A program made the translations under genes and the position numbers. Of a stretch of DNA of 64,000 nt, positions 35,501 to 43,406 are shown piece by piece. The notes beneath the pieces were generated by a model. That model did no database searches and was not told the DNA's origin. It saw only the letters and a program-made list of their open reading frames with translations. The DNA is taken from the NCBI GenBank assembly GCA_947359465.1, contig OX375878.1, positions 81,075,627 through 81,139,626 of the forward strand, read 5' to 3'. This stretch comes from Metellina segmentata (lineage: Eukaryota; Arthropoda; Arachnida; Araneae; Tetragnathidae). The stretch's first letter is position 1; every line of letters starts with the position of its first letter.

Positions 35501-36093
35501 TTCAGAATTCGATCTTACATTCTGTTTCAAATGGCTATGTATATTTACTGTTTTTTTTTACATTTTATTTGAGAAAATAAAAGACAAAGCAAATTATTTC
35601 ACAAAATATTTTTATAACATAAAATGCAATTACCGGGAGAAAACAAAATTACAAGCCCATTAAAAACTCAAACATCAAAGGCAATTGCTTTGGTTTAATT
35701 TTGTAGAACTAAAAAGTAAATTACTGTTGTTTATAAACCTTGAATGAAATTCCAGAAGAAATACTTTTGGGTTGGGTGCGGAAGATGATTAAATAATCGT
35801 ATTTGGAACTGGTGCAGACATGAGAAAGAAAGAAAAAAAACAAGGGATTGAGGGTATGTTTAATTTTGAAACTCAAAACTAAATAACGAGTCTTGTTGAT
35901 CCGCATTTGAACTGAATACTTTCAAGTACATGATAATAAGTATGAAACAAAACAAAAGCTAGAAGTTCAAAGAGAAACATTTGTGCTGATTTCATAACAA
36001 AAATTGTTTGCATTAACATTTCAAAACGACGTACTGTGTATCTGAGCAAATCCAATCTCCATCATTCATCTTAAATTTGCCACTTGAGGACAT
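14496..36093 (-). CDS. ZRANB2: ZRANB2 orthologue: RanBP2-type zinc finger SR splicing factor (nine exons)
   Basis: ZRANB2 is a nuclear protein whose two RanBP2-type zinc fingers bind GGU-containing single-stranded RNA and whose SR-rich tail interacts with spliceosome components. Coding exons on the minus strand: 36093-36035, 29443-29391, 28190-28085, 27724-27642, 25435-25359, 23126-23007, 18759-18488, 15114-15022 and 14532-14496. They sum to 900 nt (299 aa plus stop) and all phases join. Finger 1 has C16, C21, C32 and C35 (DWICSDTQCSNVNFARR); finger 2 has C71, C74, C85 and C88 (DWQCGRCGNVNWARR). Between them is the family block AEKSRGLFSADDWQC. After finger 2 come GGGYNEREN, EREESDGEYDE, YGRKKKKYR, an acidic run with LSKYDLSGWGDDDEDD, and a Ser/Arg tail ending SPVSRRR. 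The tail is shorter than I recall for vertebrates. Start chosen at the ATG giving MSSSGKFKMNDGDW, close to the family N terminus. 5' UTR and promoter are not resolved. Confidence 0.93.
15022..15114 (-). CDS. ZRANB2: ZRANB2 coding exon 8
   Basis: Encodes SNSPEKKKRVRKGSS then an SR stretch ending SRSRD. Acceptor TTTTTAG, donor GTTTGC. The assignment rests on phase and SR composition, as the tail is poorly conserved. Confidence 0.8.
15510..17459 (-). mobile_element. Decayed piggyBac-like element in ZRANB2 intron 7
   Basis: Ends TTAACCCATTAACAACTGCA (left) and the inverted TTAACCCATTTACGACTGAC (right), each starting with the TTAA that piggyBac duplicates. Total length is about 1.95 kb. The interior encodes broken pieces of a piggyBac transposase on the minus strand. 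Confidence 0.85.
15690..16830 (-). pseudogene. piggyBac-type transposase remnant
   Basis: A 123-codon piece (16825-16454) ends in a region with SWRNLPPVYTLMP and VCPCVNILNANF. A later piece (16117-15932) has GTYDFGFDKEHIITVVRWKE, close to the conserved block before the final catalytic region of piggyBac transposases. After a frameshift come LIGDYNKHV and VDLLDNFVAMYRG, matching the YNxxMGGVDxxD motif. A Cys-rich tail (CKNCNNQTIPVCKKCNVPLH) follows, as in the usual C-terminal zinc-binding domain. Several stops and frameshifts make it non-functional. Confidence 0.85.
17460..18487. other. ZRANB2 intron 7, remainder
   Basis: AT-rich intronic sequence. I see no gene, no terminal repeats and no tRNA-like motif. 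Confidence 0.5.
18488..18759 (-). CDS. ZRANB2: ZRANB2 coding exon 7 (acidic run and SR domain)
   Basis: Encodes EEEDEEDDDEDGD, LSKYDLSGWGDDDEDD and the first Ser/Arg/Lys-rich stretch to RRYSRS. The donor AG|GTAAAC contains an in-frame TAA, so a retained intron would end the protein right after RYSRSR. Confidence 0.92.
18996..20221. mobile_element. Harbinger-like nonautonomous TIR element in ZRANB2 intron 6
   Basis: TIRs AGGTGAGTGCACACTAG (18996) and, inverted at the right end, AGGTGTGTGCACACTAG (to 20221), flanked by TTA on both sides (18993-18995 and 20222-20224). A 3-bp TTA duplication is typical of PIF/Harbinger. There is no transposase inside. The interior at about 19570-20150 contains an inverted copy of the dispersed repeat seen at 7365-8061. 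Confidence 0.75.
20245..20973. mobile_element. MITE family M, copy 1, in ZRANB2 intron 6
   Basis: Termini CAGGGTGGCAACAAAATC and, inverted, CAGGGTGGTAACAGAACC, flanked by TTGAA on both sides. An internal palindrome (about 20416-20531) folds around ATTTTAATTGTTATTGTAAG. No coding capacity. Superfamily unclear. Confidence 0.75.
21587..22352. mobile_element. MITE family M, copy 2
   Basis: Related along its length to the copy at 20245-20973: start TGTGGCAACAAGATCC, the same internal palindrome (about 21775-21892), end GGTTCTGTTACCACCCTG. The sequence between copies 1 and 2 (20974-21586) shows nothing recognisable. Confidence 0.75.
22353..22690. mobile_element. MITE family M, partial copy 3
   Basis: Joined to the end of copy 2, it repeats the right-hand half of the family (landmark GTATGCCACAAGTTG) but lacks clear termini. 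It may be a partial tandem duplication. 22691-23006 is plain AT-rich intron. Confidence 0.6.
23007..23126 (-). CDS. ZRANB2: ZRANB2 coding exon 6
   Basis: Forty whole codons beginning YGRKKKKYRKDD, the basic patch of the family, then a variable Lys/Glu-rich linker. Acceptor CTTAG, donor GTAGTA. Confidence 0.9.
23283..24098. mobile_element. hAT-like nonautonomous element in ZRANB2 intron 5
   Basis: An 816-bp element with inverted ends sharing ACAGCTACACTCTACGTTTA. It is flanked by a perfect 8-bp duplication AAATATAG (23275-23282 and 24099-24106), the length typical of hAT. No transposase frame. Its right part resembles 35230-35348. Confidence 0.75.
24107..25358. other. ZRANB2 intron 5, remainder
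   Basis: AT-rich intronic sequence with a low-interest 82-codon frame at 24489-24737. I see no domain or repeat structure. Confidence 0.5.
25359..25435 (-). CDS. ZRANB2: ZRANB2 coding exon 5
   Basis: Encodes LGGGYNERENVEYIEREESD and GEYDE, the block conserved after finger 2. Acceptor TGACAG, donor GTATTA. Confidence 0.93.
25719..27095 (+). mobile_element. Decayed Tc1-like element in ZRANB2 intron 4
   Basis: TIRs CAGGAGTCGGACAAAAATAT (left) and, inverted, CAGGGGTTGGACAAAAATAT (right), each bordered by TA (25717-25718 and 27096-27097). Length 1377 bp. It lies in the intron that has the GC donor. Confidence 0.9.
25985..27045 (+). pseudogene. Tc1-like transposase pseudogene
   Basis: The N-terminal helix-turn-helix part (MSELTDFEQWANC... 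FTVSKIYSANLKSRKTS, SDRDRR) and the catalytic part (FQEDKAPVHTAHIVHWF, then SPDFNIIESLWSTLK) are readable but separated by stops and frame changes. A block of about 88 bp is duplicated in tandem (landmark CAGACTGCTTGTTGCCAAG at about 26519 and 26607). Confidence 0.85.
27380..27600. repeat. CT microsatellite and dispersed short repeat next to exon 4
   Basis: A (CT)n run at about 27389-27409, then TATATATAAAGCAGAGTTG. The following block with GGACCAATCCACACCACATT is like one at 48230-48275 and begins only 40-200 nt from the exon 4 donor. Confidence 0.5.
27642..27724 (-). CDS. ZRANB2: ZRANB2 coding exon 4, followed by a GC donor
   Basis: Encodes the rest of finger 2 (CGNVNWARRQTCNMCN) and EVEERT. 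The exon ends ACAG and the intron begins GCAAGT at 27641. A GT three bases on would break the frame into exon 5, so the GC donor is required. Confidence 0.92.
28085..28190 (-). CDS. ZRANB2: ZRANB2 coding exon 3
   Basis: Encodes the conserved linker (KLGHEIGKAAAEKSRG) and the first Cys of finger 2. Acceptor TTTTGCAG, donor GTTTGT. Confidence 0.93.
28191..29390. other. ZRANB2 intron 2
   Basis: AT-rich intron, no gene or transposon recognised. The short intron 3 (27725-28084) also looks plain. Confidence 0.5.
29391..29443 (-). CDS. ZRANB2: ZRANB2 coding exon 2
   Basis: Completes zinc finger 1 (CSNVNFARRSTCNRCGK). Acceptor TTTCCAG, donor GTAAAA. Confidence 0.93.
30205..30690 (-). pseudogene. 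Mariner-type transposase remnant in ZRANB2 intron 1
   Basis: The minus strand reads QSALINRKGVLFHQINARPY, the hallmark block before the second catalytic Asp of mariner transposases (LINRKGVIFHQDNARPH). The catalytic Asp itself is changed (INARP for DNARP). Downstream pieces in several frames match the C-terminal half. It has many stops. 29444-30204 holds no other recognisable element. Confidence 0.8.
31481..32578. mobile_element. Nonautonomous TIR element with GATTTAAATC-rich ends
   Basis: About 1.1 kb with ends CAGGGTGTAAAAAAATCAAT and, inverted, CAGGGTGTCAAGATTTAAAT. The subterminal parts carry many GATTTAAATC-like palindromic words. Flanks ATAAAAGA (left) and ATTAAAAGA (right) could be a worn 8-bp duplication as in hAT. 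No frame inside. Confidence 0.65.
33017..33560 (+). pseudogene. Decayed coding fragment beginning MSGKKKQTYEERL
   Basis: The plus strand reads MSGKKKQTYEERLLKKRLAE then KRHQKH before a stop. Further Lys/Arg-rich pieces follow in shifting frames (NRKENSKLYRLNKKL and others). A basic opening of this style occurs in an uncharacterised family that I recall from arthropod genomes, possibly transposon-associated; I cannot name it. It has at least five stops or shifts. It lies among repeats of a CATTGTCCTGGC-like motif (31021-33770). Confidence 0.45.
33770..35084. other. ZRANB2 intron 1, middle part
   Basis: AT-rich with short frames (34060-34347 plus, 34399-34623 minus) lacking any domain. No terminal repeats found. 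Confidence 0.45.
35085..35348. repeat. Short relative of the hAT-like element at 23283-24098
   Basis: Begins GGGTACAGCTGCATTTT. Its right half has AACTCGCTACTAAAAGTGCACC, like AACTCGCTACTAGAATTACACC in the larger copy. Ends are not resolved. Confidence 0.45.
35349..36034. other. Start of ZRANB2 intron 1
   Basis: No element recognised. A 61-codon minus-strand frame (35906-35721) looks accidental. Confidence 0.45.
36035..36093 (-). CDS. ZRANB2: ZRANB2 coding exon 1
   Basis: Encodes residues 1-19 plus two bases (MSSSGKFKMNDGDWICSDT) and the first zinc-binding Cys. The donor is GTACGT at 36034. The intron that follows is 6.6 kb. Confidence 0.85.
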
Positions 36094-36325
36094 ACACACA
36101 AGAAAGCAATGTAAAAATGTTTTTGTTGGATCTGATATAATATTACACACAGTGAAAATACTGAAAAATAAATCCACTAGTCACAAAAAGTTTTCCAAGA
36201 TAAGTCTCGGAGCCAATTATTTTACCGATTTATAATTAAAAATTAAAAAATAAATATACACATTCTCAGTTGTGTTGCCGGATTATAAAACTAAACATCC
36301 ATGGATTTTAATCAAAACTCGAAAC
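36094..36325 (-). promoter_or_regulatory. Probable 5' UTR and promoter-proximal region of ZRANB2
   Basis: The 230 bp between the start codon and the first SINE. I see no TATA box that I would call. If the transcript starts here the promoter lies at or near the SINE. Otherwise an upstream noncoding exon is missing from this model. Confidence 0.3.
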
Positions 36326-36658
36326 GCCGACCAACCGGTATAGTGGTTAAGGTGTTAGCCTCTAGATCGGAAGGTTCCTGGTTTGAATCCGGGTTCAGGC
36401 ATGGATGTTTGTAAACATATGGTGTAGAGGCGGCTGGTGCACCTTAAATCTGTCGTGGCCGAAAGTCCTCACGTTGGGTTGGCGTGGAAGTTTGGAGAGT
36501 GGGGTGCCAGTTCAGGTGTTGCTTCGTCATCTGACCGTGGTTCAAAATTACGAGGTGTTGTCCTCGATTCTTTCCCTTAAGGGACTGATCCCGGACCGTC
36601 GTCAATAGCCCGTTGTGTTGCACTAGTACGACGTTAACTAAAATTACCATTACCATAC
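36326..36658 (+). mobile_element. tRNA-derived SINE, full-length copy 1
   Basis: A 333-bp SINE. The head has Pol III boxes: A-box-like TATAGTGGTTAAGGTG and B-box GGTTTGAATCC. A conserved body (GTCGTGGCCGAAAGTCCTC, CGTCATCTGACCGTGGTTC, CAATAGCCCGTTGTGTTGC) follows, and the tail is of ACCATT units. It is flanked by 13-bp duplications CAAAACTC[G/A]AAAC (36313-36325 and 36659-36671), as for LINE-mediated insertion. Confidence 0.92.
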
Positions 36659-36671
36659 CAAAACTCAAAAC

Positions 36672-36785
36672 ATATCAAGGTAGCTGTGTACCGTGGTAGC
36701 CCAGTTGGTAGGGTAACTGAGCATCAAACGGAGAGTAGAGTACATAAAATATGTCGTAGATTCAAAATCAAATATATTGTTGGCG
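36672..36785 (+). repeat. Possible head of a second kind of tRNA-derived SINE
   Basis: GTGGTAGCCCAGTTGGTAGG resembles a tRNA A box in context. No B box follows before the next SINE, so it is truncated or coincidental. Confidence 0.3.
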
Positions 36786-37046
36786 GCCGACCAACCGGTA
36801 TAGTGGTTAAGGTGTTAGCCTCTAAATCGAAATGTTCCTGGTTCGAATCCGGGTCCGGGCATGGATGTTTCTAAGCATATGGCGTAGAGGCGGTTGGTGC
36901 ACCTTAAATCTGTCGTGGCCGAAAGTCCTCGCGTTGAGTTGGTGTGGAAGTTTGGAGAGTGAGGTGCCAGCTCAGGTGTTGCTTCGTCATCTGACCATGG
37001 TTCGAAATTACGAGGTGTTGTCCTCGATTCTTTCCCTTAAGGGATT
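36786..37046 (+). mobile_element. SINE copy 2, left part
   Basis: Same family as 36326-36658, head included (B-box GGTTCGAATCC). It breaks off at CTTAAGGGATT, where gypsy element 2 is inserted, and continues at 42536. Confidence 0.92.
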
Positions 37047-37304
37047 TGTAGCATCTATGTATCTTAGAAGCATCTGTGTATGCTGGGTTAAAAGTATGTA
37101 GCATCTATGAATGCTGAGTATAATCTTTATTTTCTTAAAAGCTCTACATCTAAACCTGGCAACAAATTCTTGCAAACGAAAGAATGTTGTTCTGCTTATT
37201 TTTCTGATTCCAAAAGATAAAATTAACGATGTTTCCCAAAGTAAATGTGCCGGTAATATAAACTTTTCATAGAATTATCTTCAACTGAGCAACCAGCACC
37301 TATA
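37047..37304 (+). repeat. 5' LTR of gypsy element 2
   Basis: 258 bp, followed after five bases by TGGTGACCCTGG, a typical primer-binding site (37310-37321). Confidence 0.9.
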
Positions 37305-37564
37305 TGAATTGGTGACCCTGGACTAACGACAACAAGATGACTGAAAATGAAACTGAAACCAAGACGCTTTCTTTGTCTTCGAACTACACAAAGTGAGCAT
37401 CAAAATACCTCCATTCTGGGTTGATAAACCAGAAACTGTGTCTGATGAAACAAAATTTAACCATTTGGTGTCTCAGCTTGAGCCGAAATATGTCGAAAAC
37501 ATTTGGGACATTGTTAGTAGTATAAGTAGTTGTAAATATGCTGATTCTAAAAAGGAGCGGCTCA

Positions 37565-38418
37565 ATCCCATGATAGTACTTTACGCAAGTCCAACTTGAT
37601 TGGCTAGTTTCACGGGCTTGGCTTCACTTGGATATCTCGCCAATCTGATTGTTGCAGTAACCATTTGATTTTGAATATGCGCGTTGTTTCGTAGAAATAC
37701 AATACATACACTAGCGCCTCAGCGTAAGCGTCCGACAAGTTGACTCTGATTTGCTCATATACTATATGTTGTATGGTTGTTAGTAGTATTTCTTGCCAAC
37801 TTATATTAAGGGTACTTATACTTTAAAGAGCTTCTTTTCGTGAAGCAACGATGGCCTAATGGCTAAAGTCCCCCACCTTCAGATTAACGTCGGCAGCGGA
37901 AAATGACTTCCCGAGTTCGAATCCAGCTGCGGAAAAATTTTTAGATCCTCCAAATTATTTTTAAAAAATTCCAATTTTATTCCTTTTCATTCTAATTTAC
38001 TTTTCCTAATTTTTAATACCCTTTTCATATTTTTCCAAGCTTCCGTTGATTTTACATAAATAATCTAAGAACCACTCCTGAAGAACTCACTACCAGCTGA
38101 TATTTTTCCGCCCCTCTGCCGTCCCCTTTGCTTTAGGATGATGGTGTCGTATCCACCGCTGACTTAGGACCATTCTGATGTAACAAAAAGCATACATAAA
38201 ACACTAACTTATATAATTATTAACTTATATAATAAAAAAATACAATTTTCAGCTCCCAGCTCTACCCACCCATAGCCATGGATCTGAAAAGAAAAGAAGA
38301 AAGCAGAAAGGAAGAGATAAATCGCCAACAACTATAAACCTTGATGACATACGTATCTAGGTCATGTGATCCGATTTAGCCAATCAAGTTGGACTTGCGT
38401 AAAGTACTATCATGGGAT
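37565..38418. mobile_element. TIR element inside the gag of gypsy element 2
   Basis: An 854-bp element. Its first about 38 bases (ATCCCATGATAGTACTTTAC onward) are repeated inverted at its end. It is flanked by TCA on both sides (37562-37564 and 38419-38421). There is no transposase. It contains a tRNA-like SINE head. Confidence 0.88.
37846..37935 (+). repeat. tRNA-like segment (SINE head) inside the TIR element
   Basis: A-box-like TGGCCTAATGGCTAA (37852-37866) and B-box GAGTTCGAATCC (37913-37924) at tRNA-like spacing. The outer parts do not form a clean acceptor stem, so I read it as a SINE head and not a working tRNA gene. Confidence 0.65.
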
Positions 38419-39258
38419 TCAGGCGCATGTTTCTAAAACAAGGCTGTTAAATCTCTTTAAAGAGAGTGAAAGCACGAGAATCAGACGCCTCATTACGTGC
38501 GGTTGCTACTCCAGATATATCTGAAAATTTAATAAAAACACTTTGGCTCGACAAATTGCCGGAAGCAATGAAACACATTTTATTAGTTAGTGATGAAGAT
38601 ATGAATAAATTGGCGCTAATGGCTGATAAAATCTGCGATATGAGCTCCCGAAGCGACATCTATACTGTAATAATGAAAAACCTTCTTCTCCTACAATTAA
38701 TGATTTAATGCTCAAAATAACAACTTTGGAACAGCAAATTGCTCAATTAACTGTAAATCGTATTCCGAGATCGACTGAAAATTTTACGAAACGTTCTCGT
38801 TCCAGATCTCGAAGCAGATATCGGAAATTTAATCCTAACGGAAAATACTGCTATTATCACTTTAAATTTGGTGACAAGTGTTTGCCGGACAAATGCGTTT
38901 CTCCTTGCAGTTGGAAAAGGACGGAAAACTTCACCGCGCAGCAGAATTAGCGGCAAGCTCTGCTGCAAATGATATGCATGATTGCCGCAAGTACCGACTA
39001 TTTGTTTCGGACAGAAAAACGGGCTTGCGTTTTCTTGTGGATAGTGGAGCTGACGTGAGCATCATCCCAGCTCAATCAACTGATACCCTGAATAGTGATT
39101 TCAAACTGTATGCTGCTAATGGTACTGAAATACCTTGTTATGGATAAAAAAATTTAACGCTCGATTTAGGTCTTCGTCGTGATTTTCAGTGGCCTTTTAT
39201 CATAGCCAAAATCAGTAAAGGAATTTTAGATGCTGATTTTCTAAATCAATTTAATTTA

Positions 39259-42025
39259 TTGCTGGATATTAAACAAAGGAAACTGATTGATGGTGTAACC
39301 AAACTCAATGTTTTGGGCACTGCCACATCAGCAATTGAAGAAATAGGTGTAAGCATTTTTGATAAAAACTCTAAATTTTCTAGCTTATTATCACAATACC
39401 CCAGTATTACTAAACCGAATTTATTAATATCAAATGTTAATCATAATGTTAAACATTATATTACTACTCAAGGAAAACCTGTTTATAGTAAAGCACGACA
39501 GTTGGATAACAAACGCTTGGAAATAGCCAAGGAAGAATTTAAATTCATGATAAAGAATGGCATTATTAGACCATCAAAATCTGCATGGGCAAGTCCTCTC
39601 CATCTTGTCACAAAGAAGGATGGCTCGATTCGTCCATGTGGTGATTATCGCCGACTTAATGATAGGACAGTGCCAGACCGATATCCAATCCCCAGAATTG
39701 AAGATTTCCATCATATACTTAAAGATAAACGTGTGTTTTCAAAAACTGATCTCTTCAAAGCCTACTTCCAAATTCCGATAGCAGAAGAAGACAAGCATAA
39801 AACCGCCATTATAACCCCATTTGGACTATTCGAATTTAATGTAATGAGTTTCGGACTTCGAAATGCCCCTGCCACCTTTCAAAGGTTCATAAATGAAGTT
39901 CTGCACTGATTGGATTTTGTTTTCCCGTACTTAGATGACATTCTTATCGCATCCGAAACGGAAGAACATCAAAAACACCTGAAAATAGTTTTGGACCAAT
40001 TTGCTAAATATGGATTGCGGATAAACCTGTCAAAATCCATCTTTGGAGTAAATAGCCTCGAGTTTTTAGGACACCTAATAACTCCAGAAGGTTCTCGCCC
40101 ATTGCCACAAAAGGTTCAAGCTATCATTGACTTTCCATTACCAGAAACTATCCATCAACTTCGCACTTTCTTAGGAATGCTAAATTTTTACCGACGGTAC
40201 CTGAAGAAAGCTGCTCACAAGCAATCTTTACTCAACGAATATTTGAAAGGTGCTAGAAAAAAAGATCGAAGAAAAATTCCTTGGACTGACGAAGCGAAGA
40301 AACAATTTGAGGAATGTAAATTGGACTTAGCAAATACTGCGTTATTAACTGTTCTGAATTACCACTGTCTTTATGACAGACGCTTCAGAGTTCGCAACAG
40401 GAGCAGTCCTCCAACAACATGACAAACATGGCTGGAAACCAATAACATTCTTTTCCAAAAAACTAAACGATGTACAAAGAAATTATAGTACATATGATCG
40501 TGAACTTTTAGGCATATACCAATCTATAAAATATTTCAAACACTTATTAGAAGGAAGAGATTTTACTATAATAACCGATCATAAGCCACTAATCTTTGCC
40601 TTTCAACAAAAGAATGAAAAAGCATCTCCAAGACAGTTAAGACACTTACAGTACATTTCTCAATTCACAACGAAAATAGTTCATATTAGTGGACAAGATA
40701 ATATTATTTCTGATACGTTGTCAAGAGTTGAAGAATTAACTGTAATAGATTTCGATAAAATAGCTGAAGATCAAATTAATGATGAAGAATTGAATGAATT
40801 ACGTAACAACAAATCTTTAAATTTTAAACTAAATAACCTTCCATCTGGTAAATTTCTTTGGTGTGACATTTCAACTAAGAATGTAAGAACATATATACCT
40901 AAATCATTTAGAAAGATAATGTTTCAAGCAATCCATTGTTTAGCCCATCCAGGTATCAAAGCAACAGTAAAACAAATGACATCAAGATTTATTTGGAAAA
41001 ACATTCGGAAAGACGTAAGAAAATGGTCGCAAACATGCATCAGTTGCCAGAAAAACAAAATTACGAGGCACACTAACTCACCATTAGGAACCTACAAAGA
41101 ACCGGATGAACGATTCAGCACAGTTCATATTGATATCATTGGACCTTACTCACCATCTAATGAGTTTGTTTACTGTTTAACTTGCATAGATCGCTTTACT
41201 AGTTGGATGGAAGTTATCCCTTTACGTGATATAACCTCCGAAACCGTGGCAAGATCATTTTACGAAGGTTGGATAACCCGATTTGGAGTACCTTACGAAG
41301 TCATCACAGACCGAGGTTTGCAGTTTACATCCGAACTTTTTAGAACTTTAGCAGTTATTTGTGGAATGAAACTAAAACATACAACTGCATATCATCCACA
41401 GTGTAATGGCAAAATCGAAAGACTTCATAGGACACTGAAAGCAGCTATACGGTCACACAATACTCTTCGATGGACAGAATCTATTCCAACTATACTTTTG
41501 GGCCTCAGAGCAGCTATAAAAGAGGATTCTGAACATTCAATCTCGCAAATGGTTTATGGAAAAACCATAAAACTCCTTGGAGAATTCTTTGATGATCCAA
41601 CTATTTCTACGACGCCAGAGACGTTTCTGCACAAATTACAAGAGCAGATGCAGTCTTTCAAACCTAAAACTACAAGGCACAGAAATAACTTCAAAGCATT
41701 TATATATAAGGATCTCAAAACGTGTTCCCATGTGTTCATAAGAACAGACAGAGTCAAGAAACCATTTGAGCCTGCATATGAAGGACCCTTCAAAGTGATT
41801 CTGAAAACTGAGAAATACTTCCTAGTCTGCATAAAAGGTAAAAAAGTCAAAATTTCTATCGACCGACATAAACCTGCTTACATTTTGGCCGCCGATGAAA
41901 AGCATCCAGAACCACCAGTATCTGTGCAAGCGGATACACCGGACGTTACCACAGATAAGCCTCTAGAACAAAGATTTTCCCGTGTTGGAAGAAAGATTCA
42001 ACGACCTGTTAGTTTTAGAGACTGA
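39259..42025 (+). pseudogene. pol: Pol region of gypsy element 2 (RT, RNase H, integrase)
   Basis: The RT runs from 39259 to an in-frame TGA at 39907-39909 and continues in the same frame with YLDDILIAS and the thumb/connection region. A frameshift near 40370-40420 moves to a 550-codon frame. That frame has RNase H (MTDASEFATGAV, TDHKPL), the integrase zinc motif (H...H...CISCQKNK) and catalytic blocks (HIDIIGPYS, ITDRGLQFTS, PQCNGKIERLH), and ends RRKIQRPVSF-like before TGA. Integrase is the best preserved part. At least two breaks here, plus those in gag. Confidence 0.9.
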
Positions 42026-42259
42026 ATGTACAAATTATTGTTAACTTTAACTATATATTATCATTTATTTTATCTATATCATATATTGTATATACATATA
42101 TTGTCATTATTGTTATATTTCAAGATGTTTTCAAAAGGATATTTTGATTATTGTAAAATAAGATTTTCTTTAGATACTTTAATAAATTGTATATAACTGT
42201 AAATTGTTCTTATTCCTGCTCCTCTCGTCATCGTAACTTAGTTACTGGGAAGGGAGTAA

Positions 42260-42535
42260 TGTAGCATCTATGTATCTTAGAAGCATCTGTGTATGCTGGG
42301 TTAAAAGTATGTAGCATTTATGAATGCTGAGTATAATTTTTCTTTTCTTAAAAGCTCTACATCTAAACCTGGCAACACGAATAAAAAAGGGAATAAATTC
42401 TTGCAAACGAAAGAATGTTGTTCTGCTTATTTTTCTGATTCCAAAAGATAAAATTAGCGATGTTTCCCAAAGTAAATGTCCTGGAAATATAAACTTTTCA
42501 TAGAATTATCTTCAACAGAGCAACCAGCACCTATA
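42260..42535 (+). repeat. 3' LTR of gypsy element 2
   Basis: 276 bp, preceded directly by the polypurine tract GGGAAGGGAGTAA (42247-42259). Confidence 0.9.
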
Positions 42536-42609
42536 GATTGATACTAGACCGTCGTCAATAGCCCGTTGTGTTGCTCTAGTACGAAGTTAACTAAAAATTA
42601 CCAATTACC
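42536..42609 (+). mobile_element. SINE copy 2, right part
   Basis: Starts with the second copy of the target duplication GATT. It then continues the SINE body (GACCGTCGTCAATAGCCCGT) to the ATTACC-type tail. Confidence 0.9.
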
Positions 42610-42985
42610 TTATGTTGGCATGGGTAATTTTTAATTAACTTCGTACTAGGGTAACACAATGGGCTATTGACGGTGGTACGGGATCAATCCGCTAAGGGAA
42701 ATATCCGAGAACAACACCTCGTAATTTTGAACCACGGTCAGATGACGAACGTTGGCATTGGATGGATGTTTAGAGAGTGAAGTGCCATCTCAATTGTGAC
42801 CTCGTCATCTGTGTTTCAAAATTGCGTGTTGTTGTCCTCGATCATTCTTTTCAGATTTGAGTTGTAGTGCTCCAGTATAACGTTAATTAAAATACCTACC
42901 TACCTTCCTCTCGGGTTTGATACCGGAAAGTCACCTCGTCATCTAACCGCGGTTCAAAATTGCATAGTGTCATAGGCGTAACTAA
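42610..42985. repeat. Cluster of SINE fragments in both orientations
   Basis: 42610-42750 is an inverted 3' half of the SINE (complement of CCGTGGTTCAAAATTACGAG). 42751-42900 is a diverged forward fragment and 42903-42980 a third short one (CTCGTCATCTAACCGCGGTTC). They meet head to tail with no clear target duplications. Confidence 0.75.
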
Positions 42986-43406
42986 GGGTGATGAATGATG
43001 GGTGTCAGTTTCGTAGGCCTCGGTCAGTCCCAAAAAGTATGTATTGAACACCAATAAAAAGGGGATATATCTGCAAACCTCTCAGGGAAATTTTTGTATT
43101 TATGTTCAAAATCACATCATATATTAATAAATTTTTTTCTTAGTACATTAATGAAATTATTAAATATTTTACTTCTAGCAAATGTTAGTCACTTTCATTT
43201 CAAATAAAGTCATTTAAAAAAATTTTACGTTGATTGAAAGTTATTATAAATTATTTTTCATAAAAGAATGTTAGCATCATTTAAGTCAGTGTTTTGCAAC
43301 CTGTGTGCCGCGGCACACCAGTGTGCCACGAGAGATTGTCAAATGTGCCGCGAGGATTTTTGACAAATAATTAAAATTTCATGAGTTTTGTAACTTTGAA
43401 ATAGTA

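Larger units (their letters stand above)
37337..39147 (+). pseudogene. gag: Gag and protease region of gypsy element 2, interrupted
   Basis: The capsid N-terminal part is readable at 37393-37564 (IKIPPFWVDKPETVSDE, NHLVSQLEPKYVENIWD). After KKERL it is cut by an 854-bp TIR element and resumes near 38422 with a basic helical stretch in shifting frames. A Cys/His cluster (CYYHFKFGDKC, CVSPC) at about 38850-38915 is the nucleocapsid motif. The protease active site is FLVDSGADVSIIPA (about 39030-39070). A stop follows at about 39145. Insertion plus frameshifts make it non-functional. Confidence 0.85.
37047..42535 (+). mobile_element. Ty3/gypsy element 2, inserted in a SINE
   Basis: LTRs at 37047-37304 (258 bp) and 42260-42535 (276 bp), starting TGTAGCATCTATG and ending CCAGCACCTATA. 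The right LTR has an 18-bp insertion (around CGAATAAAAAAGGG). The target duplication is GATT (37043-37046 and 42536-42539). I count roughly ten other differences between the LTRs, so it is clearly older than element 1. Primer-binding site, broken gag and pol frames and a polypurine tract are present. There is no env. Confidence 0.93.

Noticed and set aside
36326..36400. Functional tRNA gene at the SINE head
   Set aside because: The tRNA-like head continues into a conserved SINE body with target duplications and recurs at 36786.
37846..37935. Functional tRNA gene
   Set aside because: A and B boxes are present but no proper acceptor stem closes it, and it lies inside a mobile element.
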